From positions 1 to 37,995 of the forward strand of contig JAJQIL010000029.1 of assembly GCA_021199235.1 (NCBI GenBank): a stretch of DNA of 37,995 nucleotides, in the 5' to 3' direction. The translations under genes were made by a program, and so were the position numbers. Under the pieces are notes generated by a model. It saw only the letters and a list, made by a program, of their open reading frames with translations, was not told the DNA's origin and made no database searches. This document shows, one piece after another, positions 7,889-15,572 of this stretch. Within the stretch, counting starts at the first letter, position 1. Each line of letters opens with the position of its first letter. Source of the DNA: Lachnospiraceae bacterium (GTDB taxonomy: Bacteria; Bacillota; Clostridia; Lachnospirales; Lachnospiraceae).

Positions 7889-8612
7889 GTAGCTTCCTCC
7901 CCGCCAGCTTTAAATAATAATCCTCCAGGCTTTCCATCCCTTCCCGTGTCATCTCTTCCTCACAGACAGACAGCGGAAGACTTTTTATAATCCGCCCTTC
8001 GCTCATAAATAAAACCTGATCCGCAGTTTCCTCTACATCGGATACGATATGCGTAGACAAAAGCACACAGGCATCTTTCCCCATCTCCCGTATCATCTGT
8101 TTAAATTCCGCACGTTCCTCCAGATCCAGTCCAACCGTAGGCTCATCCAGCAGCAAAAGTTCCGGGCTCCCGATAAATGCCTGTGCAATCCCAAGGCGCT
8201 GCTTCATGCCGCCCGAATACGTGCGGATGCGGTCATTCCTGACATCATACAGATGCAGGCGGGTAAGCAGCAGATCCAGCTGCTCCGGATATTTTTCCTG
8301 CCCGCCCTTCAGCAGATAAAGATACTTCAGAAATTCATATCCGGTAAAATGCGGGTAAAACTCCATATGCTGCGGCAGGTAACCGATCCGGGAATGCCAT
8401 GTTTCCAGCTGTTTTTCGACATCCATGTCCCTGTAAAGTATCCGTCCGGTACTCGCCCGGGTCGTCGTAGCAATCATATCAAGGAACGTAGTTTTTCCGG
8501 CACCGTTCGGTCCAAGCAGTCCATACACACCATTATGAAATGTATAGCTGACATCTGACAGCGCAGCCTTATTGCCATATTTTTTGCCCAGATGATCCAC
8601 TTTGAATTCCAT
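7866..8612 (-). CDS. ABC transporter ATP-binding protein (exporter type)
   Basis: This is the ATPase of the exporter encoded with the two downstream permeases. Motifs: Walker A GPNGAGKTT, Q-loop GYLPQH, signature YSGGMKQRLGIAQA, Walker B LLLLDEPTVGLD and H-loop STHIVSD. The GVYGLLGPNGAGK context is typical of ABC-2 ATPases in Firmicutes. I chose ATG at 8612 (248 residues), since it begins at the conserved MEFKVDHLGKKYG and has AAGGGAG ten bases upstream. An in-frame ATG at 8642 with GAGGGG before it would add ten residues and cannot be excluded. A 156-base gap with a degenerate repeat separates it from the upstream gene. Confidence 0.9.
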   Translation of the reverse strand: MEFKVDHLGKKYGNKAALSDVSYTFHNGVYGLLGPNGAGKTTFLDMIATTTRASTGRILYRDMDVEKQLETWHSRIGYLPQHMEFYPHFTGYEFLKYLYLLKGGQEKYPEQLDLLLTRLHLYDVRNDRIRTYSGGMKQRLGIAQAFIGSPELLLLDEPTVGLDLEERAEFKQMIREMGKDACVLLSTHIVSDVEETADQVLFMSEGRIIKSLPLSVCEEEMTREGMESLEDYYLKLAGRKLHDRTDTV

Positions 8613-8658
8613 ACCGTATTGTCTCCCTTTTATTCCTGGCATTCTTTCCCCTCGCCGG

Positions 8659-8748
8659 GTTATGTTCCCAATCTTTGATTGTGGGGCGCGGGCATCCCAC
8701 ACTTCGCTTGCGATATTTCTTGTCGCTGTGAAGATATTGAACATCTAC
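8659..8748. repeat. Degenerate long-form palindromic element
   Basis: The right end (8722-8748) reads GTCGCTGT, GAAGATATTGA, ACATCTAC and aligns with the 27-bp family in about 21 of 27 positions. To its left, CCCACA and GCGATATTT resemble the middle hairpin of the 33836-33969 element, and GTTATGTTC at 8659 may be the eroded left end. It lies in the operon between the DUF5050-like and ATPase genes. Only the right end is reasonably convincing. Confidence 0.4.
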
Positions 8749-8768
8749 ATATCTGGGTGAATGAGTCA

Positions 8769-9890
8769 TTATTCCCCGATTACCTGCGGATAATCCAGTC
8801 TGGTTTCCTGTGTCCCGTCTTTTTTGATGCAATACAAGTGCCCCGGCCTGCCTCCTACTTCATCTTCTGGAAGCTCACCATCCGTTTTCATATATAGAAT
8901 CCAATCTGTTTCATCAAAAACATACAAGTACCCAGCCTGGCATTCTATAACCTTCTGGCGATTCGTCCCATCGTATTCTATCGAATACAATGTCGTTTCC
9001 CCATCATTCGGAAGAGTAATATAATAAATCCGATCATCCAGACAGTTAAACTGATACACTTCATCAAGGATAATCTGCTTGTCCTCCCCGTCCAGTGATA
9101 TGCTGCAGAGCGTATTTTCCATCTCATACACACTATCCGCGTCATATTGGGCACTGCGGTAATAGATTCTGTCGTCATGAATCTGCGGATAGTAGGCCAT
9201 GCCATCGCTAAGTCTTTTCTTATCTGTGCCGTCCAATGCCGCTGAATACAGAAATCTGTCTTCATCACAGAAGTACATCCTGTCCTCATAAAAAGTCAGC
9301 ATCTGCCCGACAAGAATCGGCGAATCCAGTACCTGTTCCGCCTCTGCTTCCCCTCCAAGCGCTACCCGGAACACACCATAATCGGTTGAAAAATACAGGT
9401 AACCCTCATATCCCCACAACCCGTAAATATCGTTATCCGCCTTGTAAAAACAGGTAACCTCACTGTCCGTGCATTTCAGGATTTCCTTTCTATAAGTATC
9501 CGATACGCCATAATAAGTATCAGACCAACTTACCAGATACTGAAAAAGCTGTTTCGAAGAGCAAAGGCTTCCGGTATGGAGGCAGGTAGAATCTTCGCAG
9601 GCCAATTCCAAAGTTCCATCGGATGTGTTGAAAAATACCATCCTGCTTTCCGAATCATCCAGTGACAGCTTCAGCACAATATACCCCATATCCAGCCATG
9701 TCTGCTCACCGCCATTTTCTGTATTGCCCTGATTGTTGCCCAGGCCTTCAAATAGTACCTCTTCATTCAGGCCGGCATTCCCGCTTTCGATCTTATTCTC
9801 TGATTTCTTACCAGTTGTCAAAAGAACCGCCCCGGTCAGCAGTAGCGCAAAACATACGATTCCTATTGTAACTTTATCTTTCTTCTTCAT
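8769..9890 (-). CDS. Membrane-anchored DUF5050-like beta-propeller protein
   Basis: The 373-residue product starts MKKKDK followed by a hydrophobic segment (about 8-26), so it is probably anchored and displayed outside. The rest consists of repeated YWTD-like strands of the type IYYRS, RIYYITL and YSIEYDGTNRQKV, alternating with Leu/Asp-Gly turns, as in DUF5050 or LRP-like propellers. It has no catalytic motif I can see. It sits between the M56 sensor and the ABC genes, so it may bind a ligand or help sensing or export. ATG 9890 is favoured by GGGAGG upstream; in-frame starts at 9926/9929 overlap the end of the sensor gene. Confidence 0.65.
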   Translation of the reverse strand: MKKKDKVTIGIVCFALLLTGAVLLTTGKKSENKIESGNAGLNEEVLFEGLGNNQGNTENGGEQTWLDMGYIVLKLSLDDSESRMVFFNTSDGTLELACEDSTCLHTGSLCSSKQLFQYLVSWSDTYYGVSDTYRKEILKCTDSEVTCFYKADNDIYGLWGYEGYLYFSTDYGVFRVALGGEAEAEQVLDSPILVGQMLTFYEDRMYFCDEDRFLYSAALDGTDKKRLSDGMAYYPQIHDDRIYYRSAQYDADSVYEMENTLCSISLDGEDKQIILDEVYQFNCLDDRIYYITLPNDGETTLYSIEYDGTNRQKVIECQAGYLYVFDETDWILYMKTDGELPEDEVGGRPGHLYCIKKDGTQETRLDYPQVIGE

Positions 9891-9925
9891 CTGCCCCTTA
9901 CCTCCCGATGTGGTTTCAGGACGCA

Positions 9926-11644
9926 TCACACCAATCGAATCTCCGGCATCACCTTAAGACCCGGGACCTGGAGCAAGCCGCTTAAATCCTCTGTATCAGA
10001 CATCCTGACCACGCAATACAAATTCTTCAGCATCACAAAACACTCAGCCCCGGTTAAATCTTTTACATAAGCACCAGTACAAGGGTCATAACATTCTGCG
10101 AGGTCAATGTCCCGTACTTTCAAAATCTCTTCTTCATTCAGGACTCCATTGTGGTCGGTATCAAAGTTTTTGGAAACATATGTCCTAAACAAATCATCTG
10201 GAAAATTCGAGCTGTCGATTTTCACTTCCTCAATCGGATCAATAATCGTAAACTCAGCATAAGCCTCCCCACAATACCTGCCCATGCCCGTGATGATAAT
10301 CCGTCCGGTTCCGACTTCTGTATTATTTTCATAGACAACAGTATAGTCCTCATTTTCCTGCAGGATATCATAATCTCCATCCTGATTGCGATAATAAAGC
10401 AGCACGACGGATGGTTCAAACGCTTCGCCAGTGTACTGATAAACGGTTTCTCCACGATTTACAACAATATCCAGAGTTCCGTTCTCTTCAAAGGACCGGG
10501 ATTCGGGTTCGGTTTCCGATTCCACTGCCGTCTCTGCAGCGCCATTGTACGTTTCATCGGAATTATTTGCGATTACATCAGACTCTGCACTCTCCAAAGC
10601 CAGACACGTCGCCCTTGTCATCACCACTACAAAAAAACAAAGCAGAAGCATTGTACAGCTAATCGCATTACAAACCAATTTTTTCTTTTTGGGCTTTTCT
10701 TTTTCTACAATAAAAACAATCCGTTCCTTTATTCCAATCATGCCAAACGATAAGGGGGCCGCAAAAGCGTACCTCTTCTGCACACTGCACGACAGCAGAG
10801 CATCTGCATAAGCCTTTTTATCCGTTGTCTGATAGCACCTGATCACCCGCTCATCACAGGCCAGCTCGATATCCCTGCAAAAATAATGATACGCAATCCA
10901 CACAAACGGGTTAAACCAGTGAATCGTCAGAAGCAGAAACGCCGCCTTTTTCCACAGATTATCTTTCCGGCTAAGATGAGCCCGCTCATGCGCGACAACA
11001 TAAGGAATCTGCTGTTCCTGCATATGGGATGGCAGGTAAATGCACGGATGCAGACCGCCCAGTACAAATGGTGTATCTATTTCATCACAGATAAAAACAT
11101 TTTCATAAATGCAGACAGACACCCGGAGCTTACTCTTTAGCAAAAAATAACGAATCCAGGTGTACAAAAGCAGGACAGCGCAGCCGCAAAGCCACACAGC
11201 CGTTCCGACAGTCACTGCAAATCCGGACAGCCTTATCTGCGGGATATCCAGACTCTCTCCAAGTATGCCCTGGGACAACAACGCCCATATTTTTCCGGCA
11301 AATTTTTTGAATGTGTTTTGTTTAAATTCTGTCCGTGAGTTTGCTGCGAGTTCATTGCATTCCGTTTCTGTCGATCCATCCGGCAGCGCAGAAGATGCTT
11401 CTATAATTTCTACATTCTCTGCAACTTCTTCTATCGATTTCTGGCTGAAGTTTTCTACAGTAATCAGGGAAGAACCTTTCCCCGACAGGATCGGGACAAT
11501 CAACAGTGTCCCTACCGGCACCCACAAAAGACAGCGAACCGCTTTCGAACCGTTTTTGACTGCTGTCCGCAGTAACAGCACCGCCAGAATCATCACAATC
11601 GAAGAAAGGCTCATATTGATCACTGCCAAAAAAATATCACTCAT
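9926..11644 (-). CDS. BlaR1/MecR1-like M56 metalloprotease sensor with Ig-like and EF-hand C-terminus
   Basis: M56 proteins are membrane zinc proteases that relay an outside signal by causing inactivation of a BlaI-type repressor. Here N-terminal helices (about 5-25 and 38-54) and a third (about 145-166) precede HERAH (His219, Glu220, His223) and the downstream ELACDE motif, the expected gluzincin site. After another membrane helix (about 326-345) the C-terminal ~220 residues are extracellular. They contain an acidic linker, an Ig-like strand-rich module (about 395-470) and a canonical EF-hand/dockerin-type loop (Asp495, Asp497, Asn499, Val501, Asn503, Glu506) within a leucine-rich-repeat-like segment. 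No penicillin-binding SxxK domain is present. The gene begins three bases after the repressor gene. Confidence 0.88.
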   Translation of the reverse strand: MSDIFLAVINMSLSSIVMILAVLLLRTAVKNGSKAVRCLLWVPVGTLLIVPILSGKGSSLITVENFSQKSIEEVAENVEIIEASSALPDGSTETECNELAANSRTEFKQNTFKKFAGKIWALLSQGILGESLDIPQIRLSGFAVTVGTAVWLCGCAVLLLYTWIRYFLLKSKLRVSVCIYENVFICDEIDTPFVLGGLHPCIYLPSHMQEQQIPYVVAHERAHLSRKDNLWKKAAFLLLTIHWFNPFVWIAYHYFCRDIELACDERVIRCYQTTDKKAYADALLSCSVQKRYAFAAPLSFGMIGIKERIVFIVEKEKPKKKKLVCNAISCTMLLLCFFVVVMTRATCLALESAESDVIANNSDETYNGAAETAVESETEPESRSFEENGTLDIVVNRGETVYQYTGEAFEPSVVLLYYRNQDGDYDILQENEDYTVVYENNTEVGTGRIIITGMGRYCGEAYAEFTIIDPIEEVKIDSSNFPDDLFRTYVSKNFDTDHNGVLNEEEILKVRDIDLAECYDPCTGAYVKDLTGAECFVMLKNLYCVVRMSDTEDLSGLLQVPGLKVMPEIRLV

Positions 11645-11647
11645 GCT

Positions 11648-12007
11648 CTAATCCTCACAAGAATCAATAATGCTGCGAAGTTCCTCAATCTCCGATGGTG
11701 TCAGCTTCCTCCTTTTCGTAAAAGCAGCCACAAATGCCGGAAGTGCCCCGTCAAAGGTCTCGTCCACAAAGCTCTCGCACTGCATTCCTTCGAAGTCTTC
11801 CTTTGAGATCAGAGAAGTAACTACACTGTCTTTGTTCTGAAAAATCCCCCGCTCGCAAAGTTTTCTCAGCACCGTGTACGTTGTCGGCTTTTTCCAGTTC
11901 AGCTCCCTGTTGCATAATTTTACCAGTTCTCCGGAACCAATCGGTTCGTTCTCCCAGATCAGGTCTGCAAATCGCGCTTCTACTGCGCCCAATCCATGTG
12001 TTGCCAT
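11648..12007 (-). CDS. BlaI/MecI/CopY-family transcriptional repressor
   Basis: A 119-residue winged-helix repressor, the usual partner of M56 sensors. The LGAVEARFADLIWENEPI start and the recognition-helix region KKPTTYTVLRKLCERG are characteristic of BlaI/MecI; the C-terminal half forms the dimer domain that is cleaved or released on signalling. ATG 12007 is chosen because GGAGG lies eight bases upstream; the in-frame ATG at 12022 overlaps that site. It is first in the operon and very likely autoregulates it. A perfect dyad at 12081-12094 is the best operator candidate. Confidence 0.9.
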   Translation of the reverse strand: MATHGLGAVEARFADLIWENEPIGSGELVKLCNRELNWKKPTTYTVLRKLCERGIFQNKDSVVTSLISKEDFEGMQCESFVDETFDGALPAFVAAFTKRRKLTPSEIEELRSIIDSCED

Positions 12008-12080
12008 TGCATCATCCTCCATTTAGTCTTTTCATTTAAAATTATATCATCGGCAGTTTTTGGTTTATAGATTGTAAATC

Positions 12081-12094
12081 GATAAAAGTTTATC
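12081..12094. promoter_or_regulatory. Candidate repressor operator (GATAAA-AG-TTTATC)
   Basis: A perfect 6+2+6 inverted repeat lies 74 bases upstream of the repressor start and between the divergent transcription units. TGTAAA direct repeats flank it on both sides. BlaI-type operators are short A/T-rich dyads, often containing TGTA/TACA. Binding is inferred. Confidence 0.45.
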
Positions 12095-12150
12095 ATATGT
12101 AAACCTCGCTGTCAATCACTGTTTTTAAAAGTAAAAAAGTGATATTCCGA

Positions 12151-12179
12151 TTGACTTTTTCTAATGATTTGGATATATT
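12151..12179 (+). promoter_or_regulatory. Strong sigma-A promoter pointing away from the repressor operon
   Basis: TTGACT (12151-12156), a 17-bp spacer and TATATT (12174-12179) make a near-consensus promoter. No plus-strand gene follows: the transcript would cross the repeats at 12241-12332 and run antisense to the sirtuin gene. Confidence 0.6.
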
Positions 12180-12185
12180 ATATAT

Positions 12186-12332
12186 AGGAGGCAGACGACA
12201 TCCTGCCGGTGCGACTGACACCACAATAATCCGAAACCTCTACCGGACGAATGGGCCGGAAGTCGGCAGGCGACGATAAACCCTGAAACTTGTACCGGGC
12301 GAATGGACCGGAAGTCGGCGGACGACGATAAA
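12186..12332 (+). ncRNA. Possible small RNA with tandem hairpin repeats
   Basis: Downstream of the promoter at 12151 there is no open frame of useful length, but a series of short stems: GGCAG/CTGCC, GGTG/CACC, then two copies of a 40-bp unit (12241-12280 and 12293-12332, 36 of 40 identical, period 52). Each unit can form CCGG/CCGG and GTCG/CGAC hairpins and ends GATAAA. Differences fall mainly in the loops. The class is unknown to me. It could also be a decayed repeat without function. Confidence 0.35.
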
Positions 12333-12414
12333 ATCAGTCATTAAGGGGAACGCGCAGCATATGATCTCTCCCACAGCATTGCTTTTACAAATTCTGATTT
12401 CCACCACGTACAGG

Positions 12415-13326
12415 TTACAGCTGCTCCAGCACTTTTCTAATATCATCATCCATACAAATACACTGCTGTGAGATTTCCCGCGGGCAAAAGGCTTCCCCCT
12501 GATTGATGCAGGCATAGACAGCTTTCGGGTTTTTCGAAGTCATTCGCCAGAAGGGATACTTGATAATCACCGGCGTATTCGCGCCCACACCCAGCTCCAG
12601 AAACAGGACATGCATGTTTTCATGCCGCCGGATAAACTCGTTGTACCGTTCGGCTGCTTTATGCCAGCCTTCATCCTCGACAAACGTATCGTCGCAGCGC
12701 AGGTTCACATTCATTGGCGCGCCGCAGACCGGACAGTGCGGAATCAATTCCGACGGGATCTTCATGTCCTTCTGCCCGGCAGCCATCTGTCTTACCGCTT
12801 CTTCATTGTCGTAAGTCTTGTCATGGCAGGGCTTTGAGCATTGCCACAGACCATAGTCGCCCTGTGTGTAGAACAGTCGTTTTTTATCAAATCCAGCCAG
12901 CTGGAACTGATGATCTACATTGGTGGTCAGCACAAAATAATCCTTATCCTTTACCAGCTCCAGCAGGTCAGTGTAAGGTTTTCCGACACCGGCCTCATAG
13001 CGATTGACCAGGATATGCCGCGACCACCACGCCCAGTATTCCTCCAGCGTATCAAAGGGATAAAACCCGCCGGAGTACATGTCGGTGATGCCATATTTCT
13101 GATGAAAATCCGCAAATGTCTTTTCGAACCGCTCCCCGCTGTAGCTCATGCCTGCGGATGCGGACAGCCCGGCACCTGCACCAATCACGATGGCATCCGC
13201 CGTCTCAATTTCATTTTTCAGCAATGATATTTTATCTGACGCCTTTGTCTGCGTGGAAAATGCTTTGCTGACTGTTTCACCGAAGAAGGTTCCGGTAGAT
13301 TTGTAAGTCGTTGTCCTTAAAGACAT
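12415..13326 (-). CDS. Class M sirtuin (SirTM), protein ADP-ribosyltransferase-type
   Basis: The 303-residue protein has the sirtuin NAD-binding motif GAGAGLSASAGM (49-60) and TTNVDHQF (134-141). The canonical catalytic His is replaced by Gln155 in FYTQGDYG, the hallmark of SirTM proteins, which mono-ADP-ribosylate proteins rather than deacylate them. The zinc Cys pairs are C163/C167 and C198/C201. ATG 13326 has GAGGTG eight bases upstream and lies inside the end of the macrodomain gene (50-base overlap), so the two are translated together. Known SirTM operons in Firmicutes target a lipoylated GcvH-like protein modified by LplA2; neither partner is present in this window, so the target here is open. 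Confidence 0.87.
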   Translation of the reverse strand: MSLRTTTYKSTGTFFGETVSKAFSTQTKASDKISLLKNEIETADAIVIGAGAGLSASAGMSYSGERFEKTFADFHQKYGITDMYSGGFYPFDTLEEYWAWWSRHILVNRYEAGVGKPYTDLLELVKDKDYFVLTTNVDHQFQLAGFDKKRLFYTQGDYGLWQCSKPCHDKTYDNEEAVRQMAAGQKDMKIPSELIPHCPVCGAPMNVNLRCDDTFVEDEGWHKAAERYNEFIRRHENMHVLFLELGVGANTPVIIKYPFWRMTSKNPKAVYACINQGEAFCPREISQQCICMDDDIRKVLEQL

Positions 13327-14086
13327 TGAAGATCACCTCGATTTCACTATGAGTCTGTTCTTTATATTCTTTTACCGTCCAGACCGCGATCTCTGCCGCT
13401 CTTTCATTTGGAAAATGAAATTCTCCGGTGGAGATGCAGCAGAAGGCAATGCTTCTGATGCCGTTCTGCTCCGCAAGCTCCAGACAGGAGCGGTAGCAGG
13501 AAGCGAGCAGTTCTTTGTCTCTTACCGTCAGCCGTCCGGTGACAATCGGCCCGACTGTGTGGATCACATAATCGCAGGGCAGATTAAACGCAGGTGTAAT
13601 CTTTGCCTCCCCGGTCCTGGCTTCCCCCAAATGCAGCTGACCTCTCCTTTCCGGTTCCTCCTGTCCCTGCCTGGCCATCATCTCTGCGCATGCACTTCGA
13701 AGCTGTATTCCTGCATAGGTATGAATCGCATTGTCAATACAACCATGATTGGGACAGAAACAGCCAAGCATTTGGGAGTTGGCGGCATTCACGATTGCCC
13801 CGCAGCGCAGCGTGGTGATGTCACCCTGCCAGAGATAAATGCCGTCCTGCACGGGGGTGAGGTCAGCAACATCTGTAATACCTTTTTGCCGAAGCTCTTC
13901 CTGCAGATATTGATCCTGCACTTCCAGAAAATCCGGACTGACCGGTTTTGGCATCCGTATATTGAACAGCGCCCGCAGCAGTTGTTTCTGCTGCTGTTCA
14001 TCTGCCGGAATTTCCATATCCCGGTACTGTTTTTCCTCAGAGAGAAGCTCCCTTATTAAATAAATCCTGCGTTCGTCCTGTGTCAT
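13277..14086 (-). CDS. Zinc-containing macrodomain protein-ADP-ribose hydrolase
   Basis: This 269-residue macrodomain removes ADP-ribose from proteins and is the standard partner of SirTM. The N-terminal ~85 residues are helical. The ADP-ribose-binding loop IVNAANSQMLGCF (98-110) follows, and CPNHGC with Cys111, His114 and Cys116 matches the zinc site of SirTM-linked macrodomains. HTVGP (176-180) and CISTGEFHFP (217-226) are the other ligand-binding loops. Its stop lies 50 bases inside the sirtuin gene, giving a writer/eraser pair. An unusual 160-base repetitive spacer separates it from the upstream Fe-S flavoprotein gene. Confidence 0.88.
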   Translation of the reverse strand: MTQDERRIYLIRELLSEEKQYRDMEIPADEQQQKQLLRALFNIRMPKPVSPDFLEVQDQYLQEELRQKGITDVADLTPVQDGIYLWQGDITTLRCGAIVNAANSQMLGCFCPNHGCIDNAIHTYAGIQLRSACAEMMARQGQEEPERRGQLHLGEARTGEAKITPAFNLPCDYVIHTVGPIVTGRLTVRDKELLASCYRSCLELAEQNGIRSIAFCCISTGEFHFPNERAAEIAVWTVKEYKEQTHSEIEVIFNVFKDNDLQIYRNLLR

Positions 14087-14099
14087 GGTTCCACACTGT

Positions 14100-14248
14100 C
14101 CCTCTCTTATAATTCCTTATGATCTCTTGTGATTTCTCAGGATCGCTTATGGATCCTTTATTCTCTCCTGTGAGCCCCGCGTTTTCTTACTGACCGCCTG
14201 CGACCTCTGGTAATCATCTATAATCTCCTGTTGATCGCCTGCGATCTC
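14100..14248. repeat. Degenerate low-complexity spacer with GATCGC palindromes
   Basis: On the minus strand this interval is purine-rich with many loosely repeated AGAGATC or AGGCGATC words. Two 15-base blocks, GATCGCAGGCGATCA and GGTCGCAGGCGGTCA, match at 13 positions, and each is a near-palindrome. No frame is conserved across it. Confidence 0.45.
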
Positions 14249-14857
14249 TTATCCTCTCTTTTCGATCGTCTGCTTCGGGCAGATCTCCGCACATCTTCCG
14301 CAGTGCAGGCAGCGGCTCTGGTCAATTACTACCGGTTTGGTAGAAATGTCAATGCATTTCTGCGGACAGACAGAATAACACAGCTTGCAGCCGATGCATT
14401 TTTCTCCTGCAAAATAACCACTCTCCACAGCCTGCGGCTGACCGATTACAATGCTTTCGCGCGTCACATGGGACGGATCGCTGATGTCGAAGTATTCCCC
14501 GCCTGCTTCATAAAGCTGGAACACCTCCAGAGCACTGCGGGTATCGGACGGATAAATCGCCTGCATATAGGTGTTCTTTTCAAAAATCTCATCCAGCTTT
14601 TCACTGCCAATGTTCCGAATCCGGCCGCGGAGGGATACAGATTTTTTATCCTTTGTGGCAGAGAGGGCAATGTACTTCTGCTTCATCAGCTGCGTGTAAA
14701 AAGCCTTTCCTTTCGCTGTCAGAAAGTATACGCCATTTTCATCCCACAGCATCATATCTATGGTGCGGGTCTGGGGATGGCCGTCCGTTCCAATGGTTGC
14801 CACCGTGGCAGAATGAATTTCTTCAACAAGCATTTTCAGATAATTATTTTCGCACAT
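14249..14857 (-). CDS. PPOX-family flavoprotein fused to a 2[4Fe-4S] ferredoxin domain
   Basis: The first ~130 residues belong to the pyridoxamine-5'-phosphate-oxidase-like split-barrel fold (VATIGTDGHPQTR near the start), which usually binds FMN or F420. The C-terminal ~60 residues hold two ferredoxin motifs, CIGCKLCYSVCP and CLHCGRCAEICP. This suggests an electron-transfer protein linking a flavin to iron-sulfur clusters; the substrate is unknown. ATG 14857 is chosen over longer in-frame starts because AGAGAGG is correctly spaced and the conserved fold begins immediately. It lies 137 bases downstream of a single-domain PPOX gene and may be cotranscribed with it. Confidence 0.82.
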   Translation of the reverse strand: MCENNYLKMLVEEIHSATVATIGTDGHPQTRTIDMMLWDENGVYFLTAKGKAFYTQLMKQKYIALSATKDKKSVSLRGRIRNIGSEKLDEIFEKNTYMQAIYPSDTRSALEVFQLYEAGGEYFDISDPSHVTRESIVIGQPQAVESGYFAGEKCIGCKLCYSVCPQKCIDISTKPVVIDQSRCLHCGRCAEICPKQTIEKRG

Positions 14858-14994
14858 GGTATCCTCTCTTAACAGTTCCCGATTAATACAGGGGACAATC
14901 GATTTCGCAAAAGCGCCGATAATCTTTCTTTTTAAAAGGCACTGCTCCGGGTGGAACAATGCCCGAATATTCCTGCTCGATTTTTCAGAATTAC

Positions 14995-15390
14995 TTAAAA
15001 CTCATACGGCGGGTTGCCGGAGAAGTCCGCGATCAGGCCGTGTGCGTTCTCCAGATAGAACACCTCGAAGATGGGGTTGTCAGCGGTCTGATACTGCCCT
15101 TTCACAATTGGGTTCTGGATGCACATTTCCTTTGCTGCCATATTGTTCTCAAATACAGCCTTGCCGTGCAGACGAATCCATGCATACTCCGGGCTGGATA
15201 CGGAAATCTCAATCTCCGGATTTTCCTGCATATCCTTGTAAACATCCTTGGTATTGTTGGTGCAGAACCAAAGTTTTCCATCCATCTCACCGGCAAACAT
15301 GAACGGACGGCATTTTGCCTTACCATCACGGCCTACGGTTGCAAGATACTGAACAGGATTCGCGTTTAAGAATTCGATTACTTTCTTCAT
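14995..15390 (-). CDS. Pyridoxamine 5'-phosphate oxidase family protein
   Basis: A 131-residue split-barrel flavoprotein of the PPOX superfamily (VQYLATVGRDGKAKCRPF at the start, IRLHGKAVFE in the middle). Such small members are usually FMN-binding reductases of unknown substrate. The gene has AGAGAGG upstream and a good minus-strand promoter (15477-15505). It is transcribed away from an HxlR-family regulator, which probably controls it; HxlR proteins often respond to electrophiles or oxidants. Confidence 0.85.
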   Translation of the reverse strand: MKKVIEFLNANPVQYLATVGRDGKAKCRPFMFAGEMDGKLWFCTNNTKDVYKDMQENPEIEISVSSPEYAWIRLHGKAVFENNMAAKEMCIQNPIVKGQYQTADNPIFEVFYLENAHGLIADFSGNPPYEF

Positions 15391-15476
15391 GATGAATACC
15401 TCTCTATAATAATAATTTTTGCTTTTCGGGAGACTGTCTGATCAGAACCATCTTGCTTTTCCCTTTCGCTGCTTAT

Positions 15477-15505
15477 ATAATAAGGCCGAACGCCGAGCCT
15501 GTAAA
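15477..15505 (-). promoter_or_regulatory. Promoter of the PPOX gene
   Basis: Read on the minus strand: -35 TTTACA (15500-15505), 17-bp spacer, -10 TATTAT (15477-15482). Just upstream, GTAAGCAC and GTGC...TTAC around an A-run (15507-15532) form an imperfect dyad that could be the HxlR-type operator. Confidence 0.6.
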
Positions 15506-15572
15506 GTAAGCACAAAAAAGTGCCATAGTTACCAAATGGAAACCATATAACATCTCTGAGGAGGATTTTATC

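Noticed and set aside
12241-12332. CRISPR-like array at the 40-bp repeat
   Set aside because: Only two units, spacer of 12 bases, repeats too long and imperfect, no cas genes.
12240-12515. A 91-codon minus-strand frame across the sirtuin 3' end and the tandem repeat
   Set aside because: It overlaps the sirtuin gene and its tail merely translates the 40-bp repeat units.
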